A stretch of DNA of 64,000 nt from Ferrovaceae bacterium (GTDB lineage Bacteria; Pseudomonadota; Gammaproteobacteria; Burkholderiales; Ferrovaceae), in assembly GCA_027449685.1 (NCBI GenBank), contig DAIDLC010000007.1, forward strand, positions 1 through 64,000. Reading direction: 5' to 3'. Both the position numbers and the translations under genes were made by a program. Positions 37,959 through 46,969 of this stretch are shown here, one piece after another; the first letter of the stretch is position 1, and each line of letters opens with the position of its first letter. The notes below the pieces were generated by a model. The model was given only the letters and a program-made list of their open reading frames with translations. It did not search any database and had not been told where the DNA came from.

Positions 37959-39080
37959 ATGTCACATTTGGGATCCCCGAGTCAGTGGGCTGGCTTGACC
38001 AGCCAGTTGCCCGTGCGCTGGTACTTCGACCCGGAGGTGGCGCGCTTGGAGCAGGAGACGCTGTTTGCCCAAGGTCCCCGCTATGTGGGTCATGAACTGA
38101 TGGTACCCAATGCGGGCGATTACTATACCCTCTCGTGGCGCGACCACGGCCAGTTTCTGGTCAATGACGGGCAGGGTATCACGCTGCTCTCCAACGTCTG
38201 CCGTCATCGTCAAGCGCTGATGCTGCAAGGTAAGGGCAATGCGCACCATATCGTGTGCCCGTTGCACCGTTGGACCTACGACCTCCAGGGCGAATTGGCA
38301 GGAGCCCCCCATTTTCCCGGCAAGCCCTGCCTCAACCTGGATCGTACCCCCCTTACACGCTGGAATGGATTGTTGTTCGAAGGGGAGCGCGACGTGGCGG
38401 CTGATCTGGCCCAGTGTCAGGCGGCCCGTGACCTGGATTTTTCCGGATATATGCTTGATTCCGTCAAAACAGCCCATCATCAGTTCAACTGGAAAACCTT
38501 CATCGAAGTGTATCTGGAAGATTATCACGTGGTCCCCTTCCATCCGGGTTTGTCCGGATTCGTCAATTGTGATGACCTGCAGTGGGAGTTCGGTGCCTGG
38601 CATAGTGTGCAGACGGTGGGGGTAAAAGAGCACCTGCGGCGTGCCGGTTCCCCGGTGTATCAACAGTGGCACGAAGTAGTGCGGCGCTATAGCCAAAACC
38701 AGGACCCGCCCTTCGGGGCTATCTGGATGGTGCTCTATCCCAATATCATGGTGGAATGGTATCCCCATGTGCTGGTGGTGAGTACCGTCTGGCCTGACGG
38801 TCCGGAAAAATGCACCAATGTGGTGGAGTTCTACTACCCGGAAGAAATCGCCCTCTTCGAACGCGAATACGTGGAGGCGCAGCAGAATGCCTACTTCGAA
38901 ACGGCCGTGGAAGACGACGAAATTTGTGAACGGATGGCCCGTGGGCGGCGGGCATTGATTGGGCGCGGCTTGGAAGACGGCGGCCCATACCAGTCGCCCA
39001 TGGAAGACGGAATGCTGCATTTTCATGAGTTTGTGCGAGCCCAGTTGGCCCCCCGTCTGAATCGGAACGGAACCCCTTGA
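37959..39080 (+). CDS. Rieske non-heme iron oxygenase, alpha subunit type
   Basis: 373 residues from ATG 37959, chosen because GGAGG ends 8 bases upstream (the in-frame GTG 37953 is too close). The N-terminal Rieske domain has SNVCRHRQA (Cys81, His83) and VCPLHRWTYD (Cys100, His103). The C-terminal catalytic domain has YLEDYHVVPFHPGL with His190 and His195 for the mononuclear iron. These enzymes hydroxylate or demethylate substrates using electrons from a reductase; no reductase or ferredoxin gene adjoins it. Substrate unknown. Own promoter; next to isoprenoid genes. Confidence 0.88.
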   Translation: MSHLGSPSQWAGLTSQLPVRWYFDPEVARLEQETLFAQGPRYVGHELMVPNAGDYYTLSWRDHGQFLVNDGQGITLLSNVCRHRQALMLQGKGNAHHIVCPLHRWTYDLQGELAGAPHFPGKPCLNLDRTPLTRWNGLLFEGERDVAADLAQCQAARDLDFSGYMLDSVKTAHHQFNWKTFIEVYLEDYHVVPFHPGLSGFVNCDDLQWEFGAWHSVQTVGVKEHLRRAGSPVYQQWHEVVRRYSQNQDPPFGAIWMVLYPNIMVEWYPHVLVVSTVWPDGPEKCTNVVEFYYPEEIALFEREYVEAQQNAYFETAVEDDEICERMARGRRALIGRGLEDGGPYQSPMEDGMLHFHEFVRAQLAPRLNRNGTP

Positions 39081-39105
39081 TTTTTTGATTTTAATTTTGT
39101 ACACT
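39077..39105 (+). promoter_or_regulatory. Probable sigma-70 promoter of the rpsP operon
   Basis: TTGATT (39077-39082), 17-bp spacer, TACACT (39100-39105); overlaps the last codons of the Rieske gene and precedes rpsP by about 58 bases. A second TTGATT at 39085 is too close for the same -10. Confidence 0.6.
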
Positions 39106-39163
39106 GGACGGCTTTTTCGGAATCGGGATTTTCTCGAGGCCCAGACCTAAAGGTTGATTGACT

Positions 39164-39424
39164 ATGGTAGTGATCCGATTGTCTCGGGGCGGTGCCCGTA
39201 ACCGTCCTTTTTATAATGTGGTGGTGGCGGATTCGCGCCATCGGCGCGATGGTCGCTTTATCGAACGGGTGGGCTTTTACAATCCCGTGCGGGAAGCGGG
39301 CCCAGATACCCTGCGTATCGACCTGGAGCGTATTGCCTTTTGGAAAAGCCACGGGGCCCAGGCTTCCGATGCCGTGGAAAAACTGATCAAACGCGCACCC
39401 CGGCCCGAGGTTTCCGCTGCCTGA
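39164..39424 (+). CDS. rpsP: Ribosomal protein S16
   Basis: 86 residues from ATG 39164: [55 protein letters not shown]. Full S16 pattern. An in-frame TTG at 39158 would add two residues, but AAGG upstream and homology favour ATG. Leads the classic rpsP-rimM-trmD-rplS operon. Confidence 0.98.
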   Translation: MVVIRLSRGGARNRPFYNVVVADSRHRRDGRFIERVGFYNPVREAGPDTLRIDLERIAFWKSHGAQASDAVEKLIKRAPRPEVSAA

Positions 39425-39437
39425 TCCCTGGGTCGTC

Positions 39438-39926
39438 ATGGGGCGGGTGGGTGCGCCCTATGGGGTCAAAGGCTGGTTTCGTGTGCAAACCTTCACCCAA
39501 ACCCGGGAAGCCCTGGCAGACTATCCCCGCTGGTGGCTGGGTTTGACGCCCCAGACCGGGTGTGAGTATGGGCTGGAATCCTGGCGCTTGCATGCCGGGG
39601 ATCTGGTGGCCAAGCTGCAGGGAATCGAGGATCGCAGCGCTGCCGAGGCCCTGCGATCCTGTGTCATTGCGGTTCCTCGCCACCAGTTGCCGAGCGTCGC
39701 CGCAGAAGAATATTACTGGTCTGATCTGGTTGGCCTGAGCGTGTTGAACACCCGGGGAGAGTGCCTTGGCGTGGTGCGAGAGTTATTGCAAGCAGGCGCC
39801 CAGGATGTGTTGGTGGTGCAGGATGAAACCGGGCAGGAGCGTCTCATCCCCTTTGTGACGCCCATCCTGCAATGGGTTTCTCTAAAGCGGCAGCAACTGC
39901 AGGTGGACTGGGAACGGGATTATTAA
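39438..39926 (+). CDS. rimM: RimM, 16S rRNA processing protein
   Basis: Assembly factor for the 30S head; binds S19. 162 residues from ATG 39438: MGRVGAPYGVKGWFRVQTFT, with the C-terminal PRC-barrel EEYYWSDLVGLSVLNTRGE and ERLIPFVTPILQWV. Family members usually have a few residues before the conserved GRV, but no upstream in-frame start codon is found, so 39438 is the only option. No ribosome site; probably coupled to rpsP, 13 bp upstream. Confidence 0.95.
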   Translation: MGRVGAPYGVKGWFRVQTFTQTREALADYPRWWLGLTPQTGCEYGLESWRLHAGDLVAKLQGIEDRSAAEALRSCVIAVPRHQLPSVAAEEYYWSDLVGLSVLNTRGECLGVVRELLQAGAQDVLVVQDETGQERLIPFVTPILQWVSLKRQQLQVDWERDY

Positions 39927-40685
39927 ATGACCTATCGGTTTGATGTGGTCACCCTGTTTCCGGCCATGTTCGAGGCGCTTGGCGCCCATGGCATTACGCG
40001 CCGGGCCCTGGAACAGGGCCATTGGGAGTTGCAGGCCTGGAACCCGCGCGATTTTGCCACGGACAACTACCGTACCATCGATGACCGCCCTTATGGGGGA
40101 GGGCCGGGCATGGTACTGTTGGCCCAACCCTTGGCGCTGGCCTTGGCTGCGGCGCGGGCGCGACAGAAGAGCGCGGGCTTGGCGTGCCCCCATGTGGTGT
40201 ACTTGAGCCCCCAGGGCAGGCCGCTGACCCACGAGCGGGTGCTGGCGTTTGCCGGGATGGCAGGGTTGATCTTGCTGGCGGGACGCTACGAAGGAGTGGA
40301 CGAGCGCTTGTTGCAGCGCGAGGTTCAGGAAGAAGTCTCCATTGGTGACTATGTCCTGTCGGGTGGAGAACTGCCCGCCATGGTCCTGATGGATGCCATT
40401 TTACGGCAGTTGCCCGGCGTACTGGGTGATGCCCAGTCGGTGCACCAGGAATCATTCGTGCACGGGTTGTTGGAAGGCCCGCATTACACGCGACCGGAAG
40501 TGTATGAGGGGTTGACGGTGCCTCCGGTGTTATTGTCGGGGCACCATGCGCTCATCGAGCGCTGGCGGCGCAAACAGGCCCTGGGAAGGACCTGGCAAAA
40601 ACGTCCGGACATGTTGGCTAGCCAACCGCTATCCGCGGACGATCAAAAACTGTTGGACGAGTTCAAAGCAGAACTCACATTGTAA
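39927..40685 (+). CDS. trmD: TrmD, tRNA (guanine-N1-)-methyltransferase
   Basis: Makes m1G37 in tRNAs that read CUN, CCN and CGG; essential, SAM-dependent, trefoil-knot SPOUT fold. 252 residues. [63 protein letters not shown] and [19 protein letters not shown] are intact. Start ATG directly follows the rimM stop. Confidence 0.98.
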   Translation: MTYRFDVVTLFPAMFEALGAHGITRRALEQGHWELQAWNPRDFATDNYRTIDDRPYGGGPGMVLLAQPLALALAAARARQKSAGLACPHVVYLSPQGRPLTHERVLAFAGMAGLILLAGRYEGVDERLLQREVQEEVSIGDYVLSGGELPAMVLMDAILRQLPGVLGDAQSVHQESFVHGLLEGPHYTRPEVYEGLTVPPVLLSGHHALIERWRRKQALGRTWQKRPDMLASQPLSADDQKLLDEFKAELTL

Positions 40686-40696
40686 GGAGTCGTTTC

Positions 40697-41089
40697 ATGG
40701 ATCTGATCAAGCAACTGGAACAAGAAGAAATGGCCCGTCTGGGGAAAACCATCCCGGCCTTCGCCCCAGGAGACACCGTGGTGGTCAATGTCAACGTGGT
40801 GGAAGGTGAACGCAAGCGGGTTCAGGCCTTTGAAGGTGTGGTCATTGCACGCCGCAACCGGGGTCTCAATTCCTCGTTCATCGTGCGTAAGGTTTCCTCT
40901 GGCGAGGGGGTGGAACGCACCTTCCAGACCTGGTCTCCTTTGATTGCCAGCATCGAAGTCAAACGGCGCGGTGCCGTACGTCGCGCCAAGTTGTACTACC
41001 TGCGGGATCGTTCCGGCAAGTCGGCCCGGATTCGCGAAAAACTGGTCCTGCGTTCCGCTACCACCGCGACGGCACCCAAGGCCGGTTAA
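40697..41089 (+). CDS. rplS: Ribosomal protein L19
   Basis: 130 residues. [60 protein letters not shown] and [20 protein letters not shown] match L19. AAGGAG 7 bases before ATG. The last ~15 residues are an Ala/Thr-rich tail. Confidence 0.98.
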   Translation: MDLIKQLEQEEMARLGKTIPAFAPGDTVVVNVNVVEGERKRVQAFEGVVIARRNRGLNSSFIVRKVSSGEGVERTFQTWSPLIASIEVKRRGAVRRAKLYYLRDRSGKSARIREKLVLRSATTATAPKAG

Positions 41090-41109
41090 CCCTGAGGGGT
41101 GTTCCTGGG

Positions 41110-42024
41110 GTGTCTGTGCAAGACGCATCCGGGCTGGAGGCCATCGACCGTTTTTGCGATGCGCTGTGGTTGGAGGAAGGGTTGGCGCCGAACACCATCG
41201 AGGGCTATCGGCGCGATCTGCGCCAGTTTTCCCTTTGGCTGCTGCAGCAACCCGATCCGCCAGGGCTCTATCAGGTTCATGCGCATCACCTGCAGTCCTG
41301 GCTGGCATGGGTGTTTCGTTCCGGTCGTCTGGGGAGTCGCTCTGTGAGTCGGGCTTTGTCGGCTTTGCGGCGTTTTTATCGCCACGCGCAGCGTGGCGGA
41401 CAAAGCCTGCAGGACCCGACTGCCAACCTTCAGTTCCCTCACTTGCCCAGTCTGCTGCCCCATTCTCTGGCGGAATCGGATGTGGAGCGTCTGCTTCAGG
41501 CGCCTGACGTGAGCGGGGCGCTGGGCCTGCGCGATAGGGCCATGCTGGAACTGCTGTATGCCACCGGGTTGCGGGTAACGGAACTGGTGTCCTTGCCCTT
41601 GGCGGGCCTGGATCTGGATGGCGGGCTGGTGCGGGTGCTGGGTAAAGGCGGCCGCGAGCGTCTGGTCCCCCTGGGCGAAGAGGCGCGGGACTGGCTGCAG
41701 CGCTATCTCGGCCAAGCCCGCCCGGAACTGCTGGGAGGGCACACGCACCCCAGTCTGTTCGTAACCCGCCAGGCCCAGGCCATGACGCGCCAGGCCTTCT
41801 GGTATCTCGTCAAGCGCCATGCGCGCCAAGCGGGGATCGTGGCCACGTTGTCGCCTCACACCTTGCGCCATGCCTTTGCCACCCATCTGGTCAACCACGG
41901 GGCTGACTTGCGCATCGTGCAATTACTGCTGGGCCACGCCGATATTTCCACCACCCAAATCTATACCCATGTGGCGCGCGAGCGGTTACGGTTGCTGCAC
42001 CAAAAGCATCATCCCCGTGGGTGA
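41110..42024 (+). CDS. xerD: XerD, site-specific tyrosine recombinase
   Basis: Resolves chromosome dimers at dif with XerC. 304 residues from GTG 41110. N-terminal SAM-like domain FCDALWLEEGLAPNTIEGYR. Catalytic residues in ATGLRVTELVSLPL (Arg), LSPHTLRHAFATHLVNHG (His, Arg) and LLGHADISTTQIYTHVARER (His, Tyr). XerC-like wording is possible, but LWLEEGL and the length favour XerD. Twenty bases after rplS. Confidence 0.92.
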   Translation: MSVQDASGLEAIDRFCDALWLEEGLAPNTIEGYRRDLRQFSLWLLQQPDPPGLYQVHAHHLQSWLAWVFRSGRLGSRSVSRALSALRRFYRHAQRGGQSLQDPTANLQFPHLPSLLPHSLAESDVERLLQAPDVSGALGLRDRAMLELLYATGLRVTELVSLPLAGLDLDGGLVRVLGKGGRERLVPLGEEARDWLQRYLGQARPELLGGHTHPSLFVTRQAQAMTRQAFWYLVKRHARQAGIVATLSPHTLRHAFATHLVNHGADLRIVQLLLGHADISTTQIYTHVARERLRLLHQKHHPRG

Positions 42025-42054
42025 TGTCATGGGGTTCGTCTCAAGGAATCGTTC

Positions 42055-42660
42055 ATGCGCACACTCGTGTTGATTGCCCTCCTGGCCTACCTGATGGGCT
42101 CCCTGTCCTTTGCGGTGATTGTCAGCCGGGTCATGGGGCTGCCCGATCCGCGCACCTTTGGCTCGGGTAACCCAGGTGCCACCAACATGTTGCGCGGGGG
42201 CAGTCGGAAAGCCGCTGCGCTGGTGCTACTGGGGGATGCGCTCAAGGGCTGGCTGGCCGTGTGGTGGAGCCTGCACCCGTACCCGCTGCAGGCTTTGCCC
42301 GTGCAGGCCACGGCGGTAGCGGCTCTGGCCGTATTTATGGGACATGGCTATCCGCTGTTTTTTGCCTTCAGGGGAGGTAAGGGAGTAGCCACTGCGCTGG
42401 GCATTTTGCTGGCCTTGCAACCGGTTTTGGGTTTGGGCACGCTGTTGGTGTGGTTGCTGGTGATGGGTCTCACCCGCATCTCCTCCCTGTCGGCCCTATG
42501 CGCAGCACTGGCCGCACCCCTGTTGGGCTGGATGCTACTGGATCAGGATTGGCTGCGCTGGACGGTGCTGGCACTGGCCGTGATCTTGCTGGCGCATCAT
42601 CGCGCCAACATGGGTCGTTTGCTCCGTGGTGAAGAAACCATCTTTCGCAAGGAACGCTAA
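42055..42660 (+). CDS. plsY: PlsY, acyl-phosphate glycerol-3-phosphate acyltransferase
   Basis: Integral membrane enzyme starting phospholipid synthesis from acyl phosphate. 201 residues, about five membrane spans. Motifs YLMGSLSFAVIVSR, FGSGNPGATNMLRGGSRK and FFAFRGGKGVATALG, plus a C-terminal LLAHHRANMGRLLRGEE. PlsX is not seen here. Convergent with ffh across 105 bp, where GGTTGCC (42667-42673) and GGCAACC (42695-42701) could form a weak stem. Confidence 0.96.
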   Translation: MRTLVLIALLAYLMGSLSFAVIVSRVMGLPDPRTFGSGNPGATNMLRGGSRKAAALVLLGDALKGWLAVWWSLHPYPLQALPVQATAVAALAVFMGHGYPLFFAFRGGKGVATALGILLALQPVLGLGTLLVWLLVMGLTRISSLSALCAALAAPLLGWMLLDQDWLRWTVLALAVILLAHHRANMGRLLRGEETIFRKER

Positions 42661-42765
42661 ACGGTTGGTTGCCAGAGGGAGCAGTGCTCGGGGTGGCAAC
42701 CCGCCGCTCAGGCCTCAGGGTCAAGGTGCACCAAGTTACGGGCTTACAGGTTGCGGGCGTACCGG

Positions 42766-44118
42766 TCAGTGCAGGCCCGGTATCATGCCTTTCATGCCGC
42801 GCATCATTTTGCCCAGCCCCCCCTTGGAGAGCATCTTCATCATCTTCTGCATTTGTTCGAATTGACCCAGCAGACGATTCACTTCCTGGACCGATACGCC
42901 CGCTCCCGTGGCCACACGTCGCTTGCGGGAGGCTTTGAGCAGATCAGGGTGACGGCGTTCGGTAGGGGTCATGGCGTTGATGATGCCCTCGATGCGGTTG
43001 AGAGAGCGCTCATCCACCGCTTGGTTGACGGCCATGCCGCGCGTGAGTTGCGCCGGTAACTTGTCCATCATGGCCCCGATGCCTCCGGCCTTTTTCATCT
43101 GCTGTAATTGGGTTTTGAAGTCTTCCAGATCAAAGCCCTGGCCCTTTTTGATTTTTTGCGCCAGTTTTTCCGCCTCCACACGGTCCACAGTGCGGTGGGC
43201 TTCTTCGATCAGGGAGAGTACATCACCCATGCCCAGAATGCGCGACGCCATACGCTCGGGATGGAAGGCCTCCAGGCCGGTGAGCTTTTCTCCCACCCCG
43301 ATGAATTTCACTGGTTTTTGGGTCACATGGCGCACCGAGAGCGCGGCGCCACCGCGGGCATCCCCATCCAGTTTGGTGAGGATGACGCCGGTGAGGGGCA
43401 AGGCCTCACCAAAGGCACGGGCCGTATTGACGGCATCCTGACCTTGCATGGCATCCACCACGAAGAGGGTTTCGATGGGGTGCAAGGCGGCGTGCAATTG
43501 CTGGATTTCATGCATCATGGCCTCGTCGATGGCCAAACGTCCTGCGGTGTCGACGATCAGCACATCGTGATAATGGCGGCGGGCATGATCCAGAGCGGCG
43601 CGGGCGATGGCGCTGGGCGCTTGGGACAGATCCGAGGGAAACCAGTCCACTTCCAGGGTTTGCGCCAACACGTGGAGTTGTTCGATAGCTGCTGGCCGAT
43701 AGACGTCACAGCTCACCAGTAACACTTTTTTACGCTGCTGCTCCTTGAGCCATTTGGCCAGTTTGCCGCTGGTGGTGGTCTTCCCGGAGCCCTGCAAGCC
43801 GGCCATCAGGATGACGGCTGGAGGTTGCGTGGCCAGATCGAGGGCTTCGTTTTTTTCGCCCATCAGGCGCGTCAGGGCCTGATGCACGATGCCCACCAAT
43901 ACCTGTCCGGGAGTCAGGCTGGTGAGCACGCTCTGGCCGATGGCTTCCTGGCGGACCTCATCGATGAAAGTTTTGACAACCGGCAGGGCCACGTCCGCTT
44001 CCAGCAAGGCGATGCGTACCTCGCGCAGGGCTTCCTGAATATTGCTGTCGCTGAGACGGGACTGGCCCCGCAGGGATTTGATGACGCCGGTGAGTCGGTC
44101 TGTGAGTTGTTCCAGCAT
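42766..44118 (-). CDS. ffh: Ffh, signal recognition particle protein
   Basis: SRP54 GTPase that delivers nascent membrane proteins to FtsY. 450 residues. N domain, then the G domain: GLQGSGKTTTSGKLAKWL, VSCDVYRPAAIEQL, VDTAGRLAIDEAMM and TKLDGDARGGAALS. The M domain is methionine-rich and ends QMQKMMKMLSKGGLGKMMRG. Its receptor FtsY is encoded at 51339. Divergent from the CcsA-like gene. Confidence 0.98.
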   Translation of the reverse strand: MLEQLTDRLTGVIKSLRGQSRLSDSNIQEALREVRIALLEADVALPVVKTFIDEVRQEAIGQSVLTSLTPGQVLVGIVHQALTRLMGEKNEALDLATQPPAVILMAGLQGSGKTTTSGKLAKWLKEQQRKKVLLVSCDVYRPAAIEQLHVLAQTLEVDWFPSDLSQAPSAIARAALDHARRHYHDVLIVDTAGRLAIDEAMMHEIQQLHAALHPIETLFVVDAMQGQDAVNTARAFGEALPLTGVILTKLDGDARGGAALSVRHVTQKPVKFIGVGEKLTGLEAFHPERMASRILGMGDVLSLIEEAHRTVDRVEAEKLAQKIKKGQGFDLEDFKTQLQQMKKAGGIGAMMDKLPAQLTRGMAVNQAVDERSLNRIEGIINAMTPTERRHPDLLKASRKRRVATGAGVSVQEVNRLLGQFEQMQKMMKMLSKGGLGKMMRGMKGMIPGLH

Positions 44119-44154
44119 GGAATAAGCAGCCTTGGATGAAGGGAATGGTAAACT

Positions 44155-45009
44155 ATGCCTATTATGATCGATCCGCGTCTGTATTTCATTACTGCCGCCC
44201 TTTACGTGTTACTGGGCTTGAGAGTGTATTTATCGCAACGCACCCAGGATCAGGGGCTGCCCCAGCACTCTGGAGCCCGTGGGGAAATGCGCGTGGGCCT
44301 GGTACGTGCCTTGATTTTGGGGGTCTTGCTCATTCATGGTGTGCTGCTGCATCAGGGCTTGATGGAAGACAATCAGCTGGACCTCTCCCTGGGGCATAGC
44401 CTTTCCCTCATTGGGTGGGTGACGGTGGCCTTGTATTGGGGGGTGAGCTTTCGCTACCGGATGGGCATTCTGCTTCCCGTCATTCTGATGATTACCGGGG
44501 CCCTGGTGCTCTCCCCCTTGGTACTGCCTGCGGACAAGCAGGTCTCGTACAGCCATTTGCTGGCTTTCAAAATCCACTTGGCCGTGTCCTTGATGGCCTA
44601 TGGCCTGTTTGCCATTGCCGCCTTGCACGCGATTCTCATGAGCAGTATGGAGCAACGGCTGCATAACCATGATCGCCCCCTGTCGCGTTTGGGCCCCATG
44701 CCCTCGCTGGTGGCCATGGATACCCTGTTGTTTCAGATGGTTCTGGCAGGTTTTTTGCTGCTCACAGCCACCTTGGTCAGTGGTGTGTTCTTTTCCGAAA
44801 CCCTGTTCGGCAAACCGCTGCCGTTCAATCATAAGGTGGTTTTTTCCTTCATATCCTGGCTGATTTACGCCGGGCTCTTATTGGCGCGCCAATTCTGGGG
44901 GGTACGCGGGCGACGCGCTGCACGCTGGACTCTGGTGGGTTTTGGCATGCTGTTGGTGGCCTATCTGGGGAGCAAATTCGTCCTGGAAATCCTTCTGCAT
45001 CGTGGATGA
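44155..45009 (+). CDS. CcsA/HemX-like (YpjD) inner-membrane protein, cytochrome c assembly family
   Basis: 284 residues, about eight membrane helices. LAFKIHLAVSLMAYGLFAIA and FGKPLPFNHKVVFSFISWL carry conserved histidines of the CcsA/CcmC-type domain, though the WWD motif of true heme handlers is not evident. The E. coli relative YpjD (CorE) sits next to ffh and a CorC-type gene, as here. Role in cation efflux or cytochrome assembly undecided. Start ATG 44155 or 44164. Confidence 0.85.
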   Translation: MPIMIDPRLYFITAALYVLLGLRVYLSQRTQDQGLPQHSGARGEMRVGLVRALILGVLLIHGVLLHQGLMEDNQLDLSLGHSLSLIGWVTVALYWGVSFRYRMGILLPVILMITGALVLSPLVLPADKQVSYSHLLAFKIHLAVSLMAYGLFAIAALHAILMSSMEQRLHNHDRPLSRLGPMPSLVAMDTLLFQMVLAGFLLLTATLVSGVFFSETLFGKPLPFNHKVVFSFISWLIYAGLLLARQFWGVRGRRAARWTLVGFGMLLVAYLGSKFVLEILLHRG

Positions 45010-46279
45010 ACTGTCTTTTGGTGCCTTGCTCGGGGTATTGGTGATCCTGCTGATCCTCTCGGGCTTCTTTTCCATGGCCGAAACCAGCATGATGGCCCTG
45101 AATCGCTACCGCCTCAAACATCTGGTGGCGCAAAAAAAGCCCGGCGCCGTCCTGACGGCGCGTTTGCTGGCCCAAACGGATCGCCTGCTGGGCGTGTTAC
45201 TGCTAGGCAATAATTTCATCAATGCAGCGGCCGCTTCTCTGGTAACCGTTTTGGCAGTGCGCCTGGTGGGGACCGGAGAACTGGCCATCACGTTGGCCAC
45301 GGCCAGCGTTACCCTGGTGATTCTGGTTTTTTCGGAGATTACCCCCAAAATCATCGGGGCCACCTATGCCGAACGCATCGCCTTGCGTTGCAGTGTGGTG
45401 CTGCGGCCCCTGCTGTGGCTGTTTTCACCCATCATTTGGTTCGTCAATCTATTTGTCCGTGCCCTGCTGCGCCTGGCAGGCCTGCGCACACCGCCCGACT
45501 TGCTGAGCCCCGACCTGAGCCTGGAAGAATTGCGCATTCTGGTCCTGGAAGGCGGGCACTTCATTGCTCCCAAACACCAGAACATTCTGCTCAATCTGCT
45601 GGGTCTTGAGGACATCACCGTGGATGACGTGATGACGCCGCGCAACCAGATCGAAGGCATCGACCTGGAAGGTTCGCTGGAGGAGGTGCATCGTCAATTG
45701 GCCACTTCCAACCATACCATTCAGTTGTTGTACCGTGGAAATGCCGACGATGTGGCGGGTTTGGTCCATGTGCGCAAGGTCTTCAGCCAAGCCTATTCCG
45801 GTGTCCTGACCCGGGAAGACCTGAACGCAGTCATGCAACCGGCGTATTTTGTTCCTGCGGGCACGCCCTTGTTGACCCAGTTGCAACAGTTTCAGGAAAG
45901 CCATAACAAGGTGGGTCTGGTGGTGGATGAATATGGCGAACTCCAGGGCTTGGTGTCCATGGAGGATATTCTGGAAGAAATCGTCGGGGAGTTCGGGGTG
46001 AGCTCGCCCCATCATCAATCCCATTTTACCCAAGAAAAAAATGGTACTGTGCTGGTGGAAGGGGTTTGTCCCCTGCGCGACCTCAACCGCAAGCTGGGAA
46101 CCCATTTCAACCTGGAGGGCCCACGCACCCTGAACGGGTTGATTCTGGAAACGCTGGAGGACATTCCCGAACCGGGCACTTCGCTCAAAATTGACGGTTA
46201 TCCCATCGAAATCATTCAAACCCAGGATCGCATGGTGCGGGTGGCACGCTTGACGCTGGATTCTGGCAGGAGCGCCTGA
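45002..46279 (+). CDS. CNNM/HlyC-CorC family membrane protein with CBS domains
   Basis: 425 residues from GTG 45002, overlapping the previous gene by 8 bp. N-terminal CNNM (DUF21) domain with about four helices (SGFFSMAETSMMALNRYRL; VFSEITPKIIGATYAERIAL), then a CBS pair (TVDDVMTPRNQIEGIDLEG; VGLVVDEYGELQGLVSMEDI) and a C-terminal transporter-associated CorC_HlyC domain. Probably Mg2+/Co2+ transport or efflux. Part of the ffh-ypjD-corC neighbourhood. Confidence 0.92.
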   Translation: MDELSFGALLGVLVILLILSGFFSMAETSMMALNRYRLKHLVAQKKPGAVLTARLLAQTDRLLGVLLLGNNFINAAAASLVTVLAVRLVGTGELAITLATASVTLVILVFSEITPKIIGATYAERIALRCSVVLRPLLWLFSPIIWFVNLFVRALLRLAGLRTPPDLLSPDLSLEELRILVLEGGHFIAPKHQNILLNLLGLEDITVDDVMTPRNQIEGIDLEGSLEEVHRQLATSNHTIQLLYRGNADDVAGLVHVRKVFSQAYSGVLTREDLNAVMQPAYFVPAGTPLLTQLQQFQESHNKVGLVVDEYGELQGLVSMEDILEEIVGEFGVSSPHHQSHFTQEKNGTVLVEGVCPLRDLNRKLGTHFNLEGPRTLNGLILETLEDIPEPGTSLKIDGYPIEIIQTQDRMVRVARLTLDSGRSA

Positions 46280-46282
46280 GTC

Positions 46283-46969
46283 ATGACCCTGTTGCGTGTC
46301 TTGTCCTTTGGTGTTCTGGGCTATTTTATCGGCTACCTTCTGGATGGCTGGATACGTCGTATTGTGGAGCATTGGTTACCGACTCAAGGGCTTGGGCGGT
46401 TGGAGCAGGGGCTGGTATTTCGCCAGGCACGGGCACGCTATTACGATCTGGTGCCTTGGCTGAACGCGCTGCTGACCGGGGCCATGGCGGGTGCTTGGGG
46501 GTTGCAGGCCGGCCTGTGGGGGGCGCTACTGCTGCTGTGGGGATTGTTGGTTCTGCTGTTTGTGGATCTGGAAACGCTGTTGCTGCCAGATCTCCTCACA
46601 TTACCCCTGCTATGGCTGGGCTTGTTCTTCAATTCTTTTGGCCTGTACACCAGTGCGCAGTCCGCTCTGTGGGGCGCCATGGCGGGGTATGGTTTTTTGT
46701 GGGGGGTGTACTGGGTGCATCGCCGTCTAACCGGGCGTGCTGGTTTGGGATATGGGGATTTCAAATTGCTGGCAGCGCTGGGGGCCTGGCTGGGCCTGGG
46801 GGCACTTCCGGCGCTGCTGCTGCTGGCTTCCCTGTCGGGAATCCTGGTGATGGGAACCCTGGTGCTGCAAAAACGTGGGGCCACGGTGCAAACCCTGTTT
46901 CCCTTTGGCCCGTTTCTTGCGTTTGCTGGTGTAGGTGTTATGCTGTGGGGCAAAGGAGGAATGCTGTGA
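46283..46969 (+). CDS. Prepilin leader peptidase-like aspartyl protease lacking the zinc-finger cysteines
   Basis: 228 residues, shorter than PilD (~290), multi-pass membrane. The A24 peptidase core is intact: LLFVDLETLLLPDLLTLPLL (Asp95) and GLGYGDFKLLAALGAWLG (Asp159). The N-terminal methyltransferase domain is shrunken: residues 13-60 keep GYFIGYLLDGWIRR and ARYYDLVPWLNALL, but the loop with two CxxC pairs is gone and the protein has no cysteine. No pilB or pilC adjoins; the prepilin peptidase-coaE-zapD order is kept. Cleavage is plausible; N-methylation doubtful. Confidence 0.85.
   Translation: MTLLRVLSFGVLGYFIGYLLDGWIRRIVEHWLPTQGLGRLEQGLVFRQARARYYDLVPWLNALLTGAMAGAWGLQAGLWGALLLLWGLLVLLFVDLETLLLPDLLTLPLLWLGLFFNSFGLYTSAQSALWGAMAGYGFLWGVYWVHRRLTGRAGLGYGDFKLLAALGAWLGLGALPALLLLASLSGILVMGTLVLQKRGATVQTLFPFGPFLAFAGVGVMLWGKGGML

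Noticed and set aside
46283-46969. Prepilin peptidase gene as a pseudogene
   Set aside because: Frame, membrane topology and both catalytic aspartates are intact; the missing loop is a clean deletion rather than decay.
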